In this document: positions 1-9,100 of the stretch, one piece after another
Position numbering within the stretch: position 1 is the first letter of the stretch
Layout of the letters: each line of letters opens with the position of its first letter
Source: Spirogloea muscicola
Taxonomy: Eukaryota; Streptophyta; Zygnematophyceae; Spirogloeales; Spirogloeaceae
Length of the DNA stretch: 17,909 bases
Reading direction: 5' to 3'
Assembly: GCA_009602725.1 (NCBI GenBank)
Contig: WELB01000052.1
Span: 712,646-730,554 of the forward strand
Notes under the pieces: generated by a model
Told to the model about the DNA's origin: nothing
The model's database searches: none
The model's input: the letters and a program-made list of their open reading frames with translations, nothing else
Program-made: the position numbers and the translations under genes

Positions 1-21
1 CCCCCCCCCCCCCCCCCCCCC
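1..21. repeat. poly-C homopolymer
   Basis: A run of 21 C residues opens the window, 55 bases before the moaE start codon. It could be a genuine homopolymer in the moaE 5' region or an assembly edge effect. It is not a telomere repeat unit. Confidence 0.9.
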
Positions 22-76
22 AGCTCTGCTGCAGTCGCATTGGCCCGCGAGGGCCGCCGCAGGCCCCGGGCCCGCC

Positions 77-1087
77 ATGGCCTCCGCCGAGCGCGACGCC
101 GACCTCGTGGAGGTCTGCGACGAGCCTCTGGCGCTTGACCGTTACGTGGACGCCGTGAGCGACGCATCGGCCGGCGGCATCGCTGTGTTCGTCGGCACGA
201 CGCGCGACACGTTCGGCGGCCGCCGCGTCCGGCGCCTTGAGTACGAGGCCTACGTCCCCATGGCCACCAGGTGCCCCCGCCGCTCCGGGCCCCGCCGCGC
301 ATCGTCGCGAGCCTTGTTCGCAGTGCCGCTCATGCCAGCAGCAGCCCATTACCAGCATTGGCGACGGCGGTCGGCTGATGGGTGCGGCGGCTGCGGCGGC
401 GGCGGCGGCGGGTTGCCAGCAAGCTGGCGGAGATCTGCCGCGCCGCGCGCTCGCTGTGGCCCATCGTCGGCATTGCGCTGGCCCACCGCCTGGGCGTCGT
501 GGGTGCCGGCCAGGCCAGCGTTGTTGTCGCCGTCTCGTCGGTGCACAGGTCCGCTGCCGGCAGCGTGCACTGTCCATGCTCTAGCGCTTTAAGAGTGTGA
601 GGACATCGCCACGCACGGGTGCCAGAGTGACTACCTGGGGTCCTGGACCTTGCTGACCGGAATTTGCAGCTCTAGCAAGTCAACAAGCCCGTAGCAGGAA
701 TTATCTCAGCAAGAAGGGCGCGATATGACACGTTTGCCAAACCCTTTTGACTGAATGCTTGCGGCCTTGGCAAGGAGACCAAGCTATCAGAGAGCTCCTC
801 GCCCGACAAGGCCTTGCTGCTGGCTTTTATTTGCACGACCAACTCTGTCTGGCCATGGCACACCTCCTGGCCAATGTGGATTGTCATGCCCTGCCAATGT
901 GATGTATTGACTTGAGAGCAGGAAGGAGGCGCTGGAGGCGTGCCAGTATGCCATTGACGAAATCAAGGCGACGGCGCCTATCTGGAAGAAGGAGGTGTAC
1001 GAGGATGGTGAAGTTTGGAAGGAGAACCAGGAGTATCGCGACCGACTGCACCAGCAAGGCCTGGCCGCCCTCTGCTCTTCGCGATGA
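77..1087 (+). CDS. moaE (CNX6): Molybdopterin synthase catalytic (large) subunit, MoaE/MOCS2B/CNX6 type
   Basis: Three exons, 77-270, 420-548 and 922-1087, all with GT-AG borders and consistent phases (2, 2), give 162 aa, normal for this family. Exon 1 carries the signature [17 protein letters not shown] and [10 protein letters not shown]. Exon 2 carries [14 protein letters not shown] and [10 protein letters not shown], ending in AVSSVH. Exon 3 carries the lysine-rich active-site tail [17 protein letters not shown]. From knowledge of the family, the protein works in the cytosol with the small subunit MoaD/CNX7, whose C-terminal thiocarboxylate supplies sulfur to turn cyclic pyranopterin monophosphate into molybdopterin. 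This is needed for nitrate reductase and other Mo enzymes. The start is the first ATG and has a strong context (GCCATGG). Intron 1 is very G-rich and has no pyrimidine tract. The stop codon almost touches a LINE fragment, so the 3' UTR is probably LINE sequence. Confidence 0.95.
381..412 (+). repeat. GGC trinucleotide repeat in moaE intron 1
   Basis: A (GGC/TGC)n tract runs almost up to the 3' splice site of moaE intron 1, at about 383-411. It takes the place of the usual polypyrimidine tract. In other frames it encodes poly-Ala or poly-Pro peptides, which are not real proteins. Confidence 0.7.
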
Positions 1088-1099
1088 ACTGCGCCTGCT

Positions 1100-1385
1100 G
1101 CCCAGGGCATTGATTAGCTCCGTGCAGCGCGCGCTCTAAGTCAGGCCACCGGCTTCCGTGACAGCGCACAGGCTCCCCAAGTTAGCTTGTCGAATTTGTA
1201 TCTGCTCACCTGTGGGATCTAATGTTACCCTTTTACCTTAGACACCTTAGCATAGGGCTTCGTTTTATGTAGCCTTGTTCATTCGCACTATATTCTGTAT
1301 GAATGATGTGTTGGCTTAAATTGGGCCTCCCTTTCAATTTACGTGCTCTGCGCACCTTCTCTTTTAAGAAAGAAGGTGGCTCTCT
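1100..1385 (+). mobile_element. 5'-truncated LINE 3' end (C-terminal codons plus 3' UTR), + strand copy
   Basis: This stretch matches, in inverted orientation, the 3' end of the - strand LINE that follows. A core of 28 bases (1172-1199) differs at one position from the complement of 1576-1603. Weaker but clear similarity runs on both sides, from about 1110 (ATTAGCTCCGTGCAG) to about 1370 (GGGCCTCCCTTTCAATTT; TTTTATGTAGCC). Read in frame, it encodes the family's C-terminal peptide PQVSLSNLYLLTCGI and then a stop. It begins within about 20 bases of the moaE stop codon. It is a short relic copy with no RT. Confidence 0.8.
1353..1378. other. Hairpin at the junction of two LINE 3' ends
   Basis: The arms CACCTTCT (1353-1360) and AGAAGGTG (1371-1378) are perfectly complementary around a 10-base loop. 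The hairpin lies where the 3' end of the + strand LINE fragment is expected. It may be that copy's version of the terminal hairpin seen in its relatives. Confidence 0.5.
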
Positions 1386-1553
1386 CAAAGGGGGCAAAGG
1401 CTGTTGACAGCCAGCCCAAAGAGACAACGCGCGCGGGGCGCATGAAATGAAATGGAGGCCAGTTCAAGCCGATACATTGTTCAGGCAGAGTCTAGGGCAA
1501 ACTCAACAGGGCTACATAATACGGAGACCTAGAGTAAGGTGCCTAAGGTGACA

Positions 1554-4500
1554 TCAGTACCCACCGATGAGCACAAACAAATCCGACAAGCTAACTTGGG
1601 GAGCTGGAGCGCCGCCACGAAAGCAGGAGGCCTGCCTTAGAGGTCGCCCTGCACGCTGATTAAGAGCCAATGCTTGTGAGCGCTGCAAACTAAGTGAGAG
1701 CTGCATTCTATAATATGCAACGAAGGCCTGCGGAATGCTGGAGTGGCCCAAGCTGCCCCCCCGACTTCGACGATGCGCATCAACCAGCCGGGCCAGATGC
1801 TGGATCAGGGAGGACCATTTTACGGCGTAGCCTCCGTAGATATCCATGGCACACGGATAAAGATGGTCCCCTCAGGGATGGTCCTGGTAGTGCCGCTCCT
1901 TCTTGTGCTCTGCGCTGGACGTGGCCCAGCCAGACACAGTTGACGTGGGTGCGCCAGCCTTGTACGTGTCGATCAGTATCACGTCCAGGAGCAGACGAGG
2001 CCCACCGCCCCGGGGGTTGGCGACGACGTCCAGACGCCACACGAATGGCTTGCCGCGCCTTGAGGAGATTGGCATGATGCTGGACACCTCCATCGCCGGA
2101 TGATACCCCGCCTCTCGCACAATTCTAAACATAGTGTCCCTGAGTAAGTCGTGGGAGGCAATGCGCTCACCCCCCTCAACACATCTCAGCATATGAGCAG
2201 CTAGATCGAGCTTGTCATTGGCAATGTGGCCACACTAGCACTGGCGGATGCCAGCCAAGCAAGGGGGGGAGGAGGCCGAGGTGGTGGTGGAGTGCTTTGT
2301 GAACAGGTTGTCTGTGAGCCAATGGGACTCGCATATCGGCAGAGCGTTTAGCCACTCAGACGCGCCCGGGGAGCTGATGGAAAGGAGCCGGGTGAGGCCA
2401 CGTCCATCGTCCTTGAGCAGTCCCTTCGATTCAGAGGCGGCCTGCACATCCGCAGCGTGAGTGTAGTGCGCCTGCGCTTTCCTGTCAGAACAGCGTGCCC
2501 ATGCCGCAAAATCTACATGACCCTCTGCAAGTGTTGATAAAGAGCGCGAGAGGTCATGCGGTGCTGCGGTTAGGGAAAGCTGGAAGGGCAGATTCCCTGT
2601 TGCAACACCCGCTATAGCGGGTGCTAAAACAGCCTGGCCCCTCAGGATGAAGCGACTGGAGATGGTGGAGGCCACTTGGGCCCAGCAACCCAGGTGAGCT
2701 GCTTGGGACAGGCGAGCCAGTGGACGGCACCCAAGGCCGCCTTTGCTGGTAGAAAGAGTACACTGTAGGATGGCAGCCGTCGTGGCGGATAAATTGGAAT
2801 GATCCACCAGGCCGTGAAGAGCCTGTTGGAGTCTGGAGTCCACGGTAGAGTAGATGGCGCTTACTGCAGAGGTGGGGGGTAAAGTCCGCAACAGGTAAGT
2901 GGGACGCTGGGCCACACAGCGGGTGAGGATGGCCACCGCAAGCTGCGCGTCCTGCAAGGAGGGGAGCGCCGGGAGGGTCTGGAGATGGTTCTCAAGGGTG
3001 GACTCCACAATTTGCTCCACATGCGCAGCAGCCCCCAACGGGGCTCCAAGCACCACCATGCCGAGTGGTGGGGTCTGGCACCCAGCCGGCAGCTTGATGG
3101 AGGGAGGGATGCCGGCTGGAGACCAGGCTGAACACTTCTCAAGCCGGATGTTGAGGCCGAGGCTGTGAAGCTCGCGCTCCAACGTGCTGTAAGCGCTGGT
3201 ATTTCAGTTGGGGGTCCCACCAGGGTGGAATTGTTGGCGTAGCTTGGGATTAGCACAGCAGGGTGGCCTTCCGTCGTATTACGCAGCGCCCGTAGGTGTG
3301 CCAGTGCAAAGAGGAACCCACCCAAAGGGTCTCCCTGCCGGGTGCCTGTGCTGGATTGTGAGACCACCTGTGACGTGCCCGCTCCCCAGAGCAGGCGGGA
3401 GGGTGCTCAGTAGGAGCACCGGAAGAAAGGGATGAGGGAGGGGAAATGCGTGCGCAGCTCCTCGGCAATGACACCTCTGTCAACGCTGTTAAACGCATTC
3501 TTCAAGTCCACTGACAGGGGCATCCAATCGGGATTGCAATCCAGGGCAACACGTAGACCATGAACCACTGTCTCCGCGCCCGCAGACAGCCCTGCCCCAA
3601 ACTGGTGGGGGAAGAATTGGAGCTGCGCCGCCTCTCTATTCTGCTTGGAATAGGTTCTTTGAAACCAGTAGGGTAAGGACCTCGGCCCTCGCAATTGGTC
3701 GGATGCCTCCGGTGGGCTTGAAGAGAGCGAGCAGGGTGCTGCTGGTGGGTGCCGCCCGGGCCTTGGGTGGGAGAAGGCCGCGCGCAACCGCTTGGCACAC
3801 TTTGTGCAGCAAACTGAAGTCACCCGCCTTGTCGTCCAGCCAGAGCTCTGGAAGGTGTTCAAAGAGCATGCCCGAGGGCCCTCCAGCCGCTGCTTTCCGG
3901 CTCTGCACCAATGCTGTCCGAACAGCTGCTGGGTTGAGGTCCACCAAGGTCGGGGGCTGGAACTCCTCGAGCCAGGGGGGGTAGGGGGCTTGGGGCAGGG
4001 GGGTGGAGGAGCCGCAAGGGTCTCTGCGGCGTGAGGTGCTGGGGTGGCTGGGTCCAGAGCTTGGGCAGCACGGGTAAGGTCCCCTGCGCGGCCAAAACGA
4101 ATGGCTCGGCGGACAGCTGAAGCCTCTGAGGTGGCTGGGGTGGGCCGATTCGCCTGGGATACCTGGACTGCTGTGTGATGCTCCTCCAGGAATTGCTCCC
4201 ATGCACCGCCCTCAAAATGCTGAATTCTGGCAAGCATCACCACGCGTTGGCTTGGACCACTTGGAAGGGGTTCCAGGACCAGGCAAGGGAGGAGCTGCCA
4301 GACAATCCCCGCAGCTTCGTTGAAGCTGTTCCGAGCCATCCGAGTGAGTATGGGCCGCGAGGCTCGCTGGATGTGTGGCCGTGCCCAGTGGGGGATGTGC
4401 CGCAAGGTGGGCAGACTGGGTTCCAGCATGATCGCCTCTAGGTCCAGGAGCCTTGCCCAACGCCACTGAGCCGGCGAGGGAGCTGGGGGAAGGGGTGCCG

Positions 4501-5647
4501 GGGCTGGGGTGCCGGGCCGCCGTCGTCGGGTAGCGGCCTCAGCAAGGGCTTGGGTCTGCAGCTTGGCGCGATTGGCCTTCTTGGAACAATGGCTCTCGTG
4601 CATCCGAACGCTCCGCAGGCTAGGCCAGGGCTGCTGGCAGTACTGGCAGGTTTGGGGGACAACTGTAGTGGCAGGGCGTGTGGATGGAGCTGCTGCAGCT
4701 GCAGGGATGGCGGGAGTAGGAAAAAGAGGCGGGAGGGCTGAAGCTGGCGGGGGCTGGGGCGGACGACCCCTCCTACGCCTGGAACCACTTGTGCTTGAAG
4801 GAGCCACATCGGCGGCAGCAGCAGCAGAAGCGGCAACAGCAGCAACAACGGCAGCGGCAGCGGCAGTCGCCGGAGTGGTGGCCATGGGAGGGGCAGTTGG
4901 AGGAGCAGGGGCCGCCAAGAGTAGGGTGGTTGTGGGGGCACCGTCAGGGGGCACGTCTGTGTCCATGGGCGCACTTGCAGGGGGCACATGCGAGGATGTG
5001 GAGGGGGGGATGCACACCTCGCTCGTACTCGGGCCGTCCCCGCCCCGGGAAGTGGCGGCAGTGGCCACGCGACCCTCCGTGCGTGCACTCTTCCTGGCCC
5101 CGGGTGGGGACTTGTTGGGGCAAGCCCGCTTCGGACGAGGAGGCGGCAGCCGCACGCTATAGAATATCATACACTCTGCGGCATGAGTGGCAGGGTGCAA
5201 GGGCGTGCTCGGCTGCGGTGCGATGGACAGCGGTACTGCTGAGGGAGGCGGGACGAGAGGTGATTGACGGAGGACGAGTGCAGCTGCAGCCTGGGCAGAA
5301 GAGGCTGCGCCGCAGTCGGGGGGGGGGCCGGGGCCTGGCGCGGCATGGAGCAGGGCGCCCGAGGACGCCCGAGGCGGCCGTCGTGAGGCATGAGGCAACG
5401 GGCGGAGCGACTGCCGCTGGCGCGGGCGCGGGGGACTGCTGCCCAGGCGAGGGTGGCTGGGGAAGCTCGGCCGCAGGCGAGGCGCCGGGTGGGGGCCCGG
5501 GGACTGGCGCGACATCGAGCGGGGCGCCCGAGGACGCCCCGGGGCCTGGCGCGGCCATGAGCTCGGTGGCGCGGGCGCGCCAGCCGGCGGTGGCGTGGGG
5601 CGGAGGCTAGACAGCCCTTTGTTATGTACGTCTTTAGGTCTTTGCAT
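1554..5647 (-). pseudogene. LINE polyprotein (finger - reverse transcriptase - zinc knuckle - REL nuclease), inactivated
   Basis: The N-terminal part, about 5647-4660, is low-complexity Pro/Ala/Ser. A zinc finger C-x2-C-x12-H-x3-C lies at 4586-4648. A conserved helical region (WEQFLEEHH; AVRRAIRFGRAGDLTRAA) follows to about 4040. The RT shows GGIRPIARAEVL near 3690, HQFGAGLSAGAETVVHGLR, motif A SVDLKNAFNSVDRG (Asp codon 3506-3508) and motif B GTRQGDPLGGFLFALA. Motif C reads YANN (3230-3241) where YxDD is expected. A zinc knuckle (C-x-C-x12-H-x3-C) at about 2180-2240 and a nuclease-like domain (REAGYHPAMEV, RLD at 2028-2036, LLLDVILI) end in QLSLSLQRSQALAL and VLIGGY. Breaks: frameshift near 3975 in a G7 run, a second near 3660, TGA 3407-3409, frameshift near 3185, TAG 2235-2237 inside the knuckle, TGA 1872-1874. 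The copy cannot make a working protein. Confidence 0.88.
4805..4875 (-). repeat. Low-complexity GCN (poly-Ala) tract in the LINE N-terminus
   Basis: A degenerate trinucleotide tract, CAG/CGG-like on the + strand, encodes an Ala-rich linker in the LINE N-terminal region. On the opposite strand it produces long spurious Gln/Arg-rich frames. Confidence 0.7.
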
Positions 5648-5769
5648 TCGTACTTGGCCACTTGGCCTTCGTCCGTTTCAAGTACACGAAGCTTTCCCTT
5701 AGCCGCCAAGAGCTTTTCCCGGTAGGATAATCATTTAAAGAAGCTCCGAACGTGAGGGAGTGTGTATTA

Positions 5770-6040
5770 AGAGATGGAGGGCCTGCGAGGCCAAGTACGA
5801 AGGCAAGCACATTGACAAATGTACATCACCTGCTGCTGAGCTGACCCGCTCAGTAACCACGAGCGTGAGGAGAGATTCTTCTTCTGATATTAGCGTCTCT
5901 GACCTGAGGCTGCTTAGCAGGGGTTACCGAGTGATCCGTAGCTGCTTTGTTTCTTTGTGTGCTTGTTTTTCTTAGCGCTTCCCCTGGCCCCCTTCTCGTC
6001 CTGTGTTGCTTCTTTTTTGGGCTGGCTTTTCCAGCCCCTG
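5770..6040 (+). mobile_element. LINE 3' end fragment, possibly internally deleted, upstream of COG7
   Basis: The + strand encodes the family C-terminal signature ISVSDLRLLSRGY (about 5890-5930); the usual TGA stop reads CGA here. The 3' UTR follows and ends in TTTTTTGGGCTGGC, the same terminus as the long - strand LINE. The terminus forms a perfect hairpin: GGGCTGG (6019-6025), loop of 5, CCAGCCC (6031-6037). Upstream, 5789-5801 (GGCCAAGTACGAA) is an exact inverted match to 5647-5659 at the LINE's 5' end, so this fragment may join LINE 5' and 3' ends. It ends about 95 bases before the COG7 start codon. Confidence 0.7.
6019..6037 (+). other. Perfect 7-bp hairpin, LINE 3' terminal stem-loop
   Basis: GGGCTGG (6019-6025), loop CTTTT, CCAGCCC (6031-6037). 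The long LINE (GGCTG/CAGCC at 1399-1412) and the copy at 16777-16795 (CTGG/CCAG core) have equivalent structures. Structured 3' ends of this kind serve as RT recognition sites in several LINE families. In its present place it lies in the COG7 promoter or 5' leader. Confidence 0.65.
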
Positions 6041-6134
6041 TTCTCAATGGGCGAGCACTTGCTTCAATAGCAAGTGTCAACACCGTCCCGTCGTCAGCTT
6101 GCAGATCGCGTCGGTCGTCGCTGGTGTTGGCGCG

Positions 6135-9100
6135 ATGTTGGTGGACCTGGCCGCCTTCTCGGAGGAGCGCTTCGACGCGCGGGCGTGGCTCAACGCCGCC
6201 TGCGCGGCGCAGCCGCCCGACGATGCCGCCGACAAGTACCTCGCGGAGCTCGAGATCAAGCTCCAGCTGCTGGCAGGTCGGCGCTGCCGTCCCAGCCATG
6301 CCTGCAGACCTGCGGACCTCTGCAGGCTTGGAGGACAGGCCAGGCTGCCATGGCGCCTTGTCGATGTTCTGCTCCATCATCTTGTGCCTGGCGGCCCCCT
6401 GATCAGCCCGTGCCGTCGTCTGCCGCTGGCGTCGTGCTGCCCGGAGCTTCAGAGGACATTGCTTCCAGCTTGGAAGAGCTCAGCGGCAGCGCGCTGCTTC
6501 GGATCCCTCGCGCGGTTCGCGACACCAACCGCGTCCGCGACGATGCTCATGGCCTGCGTGGCACTGTTGGAGGCATCCTTCAACGTTTGGAGCAGGTCAG
6601 CGACGGCAACTTGACCTGGCCCAGCGGTGGACAAAATGCTCCAGGAACGGGTCGATCCTTCAGCAGACGTGCCGCTCCTGAGCGCTTTCACTGCTGTGGC
6701 CTTTGTAGTAGACAGCTGTTGTAGAAGTTGCTGCAGGTCCTTCACTGCCTGCCTGCCTTGTGGTGGTGCTTCTGAATTCCAGTGGCTGTTAAGGAGAAGT
6801 TGCAGGCTGGAACGTGGTCTAGTCAAACTCTGGTGTGCTCAGAAGCCAGTTCATGCACTTGCATTGATACACCGAGCATCTGTCACCTAGATTGCTGAGA
6901 CGCATACTTTGCCTAGTAGGCAGAGGGTTCGTCTGCACAGTCAGTGGCTGCCTTGGCACGAGTGGACACCATCAAGCAGCGCATGGAGGCGGCACACGAT
7001 ACCCTGCAGGTCGGTCCATGGTCTGCCCTCTTGCTCTTGCACTCTCCGCAGAGTGCTGTGCGATGCTCCTGTGCAATCCTGGCAGGGCCTGAGGGATTGC
7101 ATTGTTTGTTCAGCCAAGCTTACACCTGCTCTGCCATTCTACAATCATTGTGGAATGGCGTGCTTGGCAGGATGCCGCTGGCTTGACGAAGTTGAGTGCG
7201 GAAGTCGAGGAGGTCTTTGCAAGTGGCGATCTGCCACGTGTTGCAGAAACTCTAGCTTCAATGCGACGCTGCCTGGCTGTCGTCCAAGAGGTGTGAGCCT
7301 GCATACTTCCAAGCCTGCGGGCTTCCGCGCAGAGCCTGCTTACTCTTAGCTCTATTCAATGCCTAGAATTGCTCACATGTATACCTCCACAATTGGCCTT
7401 TGATCACGCTTATCACATACTTGACCAGCGAATGGCTTCACTCAGCTTGTTAATGCCTGATTATTGTCTAGCTGGGAAGAGCAGGTGCCAGAATTTGCAG
7501 ACATGAAGAGGCAGCTGGCTGTCCTAGAAGATAGACTGGAGCAGATGGTGCAGCCTCGATTGTCAGAGGCACTGGCTCAGAAGAAGGTACAAGGCCAATC
7601 TCGTGTGGTCTAGCTTTTTGTCTACCTGTCTCACTGAGAGTGCATTGAGGCCTTGCTCCTTCCTTTAAGGTCACATATACACATCAATGTTGCCAGTGAC
7701 TGATTCAGTGCTTCCTTCTGCAGGCTGATACAACACAGTCTCTGAGAGACATCTTGATGGCAATTGGTCGTTATGACTCGCTTGAGCAGCAGTACACTCG
7801 GGCAAGGGTGAAGCCTCTGAAACGACTGTGGGAGGAAGTTGACCAGCCAGCACCTAGTTCCGCACCTGAGGTGGAGGACGACGGCAGAAAGCCCCCCTTG
7901 CAATTTGTGCACTTCCTTCCTCACTTTTATGACGAGGTTCTACTTTCAATAGAGCAGGAAATAAAGTGGTAAGTGCAGAATAATCAGAATCGAGAGTTGT
8001 GGGCTCCTGAGTCAGAGCACAGCATGGGCTTGCATGACGCAGTGGCAAGAAGCATGCTGACTCCTTGACTTCTCAGTTGACAGGTTTTGCCTCACTAGTC
8101 AGCTGTTTCATGTCATGCCAATCTCAGCTCTGAGAGCCTCGCCCTTCTACCAACCAGGTGCCAGGTGGCGTTTCCCAACGAGCACCAGCGTCTGGTGCCT
8201 AAGCTCGTGGTGGAGCTGATGGCGATCATTTCTGCCAGCTTCACAGCCCATGTTGACGTCGCTTCACAGGAAGCAGTGAACAGGGAGCTTGCTCCTACTT
8301 CTGGTTAGTCTCAGAGGCTCACTCATCTTCATGCAAGTAGCAGGCCCACATGATCGCTTCTTGCAGGCTAGAACCTGTAGAGCGCTGAATCTTGAGAACG
8401 TTATGCTGTTGCTTGCAATCTCTTTTGCTTGCAGTCTCTTTCTTAGCCTGTTGAGGAGCATGAGGTTGCAGGTCTTGAGTAGCGGCATGGTTGCTTGTGA
8501 TGATATTGAATAACTTACTGATTGACCTGTCATACTGCAGGTGAAGAGCAGGCACAGAAGCACGGCATCAGTGGCCCCTCAAGTAGGCTAGGGGCTCTCA
8601 TTGGCATGCACACCATGACGAATGCGTTCTCAAGGAACACTCAACATCTGCTGGCCACATCAGCAGGTGCTGGGCCCGCTGAACTTGCAGCAGTGGTCCG
8701 TGCGATATACTCCCCGTTTGAGCTCCACAAGCAACGGTTAGTAGTACAAGTTTCAACAGCTAGTTTTGTGCCATATGTTTGTCTGGCACATCTGCAGTAT
8801 ATTTGCATTCTTCATCCAGTTCTTACTTTCATGTTGTTATTGCTGTTATGGAGCGGGACCTGTGAGAGTATCCTGATTACTATGCAATTTCAGGCTCTTG
8901 ATGTTGACATTGAGAGCTCTCATGTGTGGTGCTGCTTCTAACAGCTATGGGGAGTTGGAACGAGCGCAGCTGTTGGCTGAAATAGGGGCTCTAGGCTTGC
9001 GTAATGCGGCTATGCCGCGAGGCCCAGGTGCCCGTGGAGCGGAGTTTGCAGAGGTGGTGCGCGGCATGGAGGTACTGGACACTTACATCAAGCACAGCAG

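Larger units (their letters stand above)
1399..5709 (-). mobile_element. Nearly full-length non-LTR (LINE) retrotransposon with C2HC finger, RT and C-terminal REL-type endonuclease
   Basis: The element reads leftward. Its 3' end is placed near 1399-1412 because TTTGGGCTGGCT (1409-1420, complement) and a small hairpin recur at the ends of related copies. Its 5' end is uncertain: the open frame starts at 5647 or 5709, and upstream similarity to the + strand copy at 5787 suggests a border near 5680-5710. There is no poly-A tail at the 3' end and no LTR. The protein order of N-terminal finger, RT, zinc knuckle and PD-(D/E)xK-like nuclease, with no apurinic endonuclease seen, matches early-branching R2/NeSL-like LINEs rather than L1-like ones. 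The clade assignment is inference. No target-site duplication could be identified by eye. Confidence 0.85.

Noticed and set aside
1-21. Poly-C as telomeric or regulatory sequence
   Set aside because: A pure homopolymer does not match any telomere unit, and nothing ties it to regulation.
4789-5610. Long + strand open frame (273 codons, Gln/Arg/Gly-rich)
   Set aside because: It lies antisense to the low-complexity N-terminal part of the LINE. It results from GC-rich trinucleotide tracts and resembles no protein.
6003-6134. Upstream in-frame ATG extending COG7 by 44 residues
   Set aside because: The extension is LINE-derived and hydrophobic by chance; homology to COG7 begins exactly at the ATG at 6135.
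6449-6826. Antisense frame of 125 codons over COG7 exon 2 and intron 2
   Set aside because: It overlaps a well-supported exon on the other strand; its Leu/Gln-rich look mirrors the coiled-coil codons of COG7.
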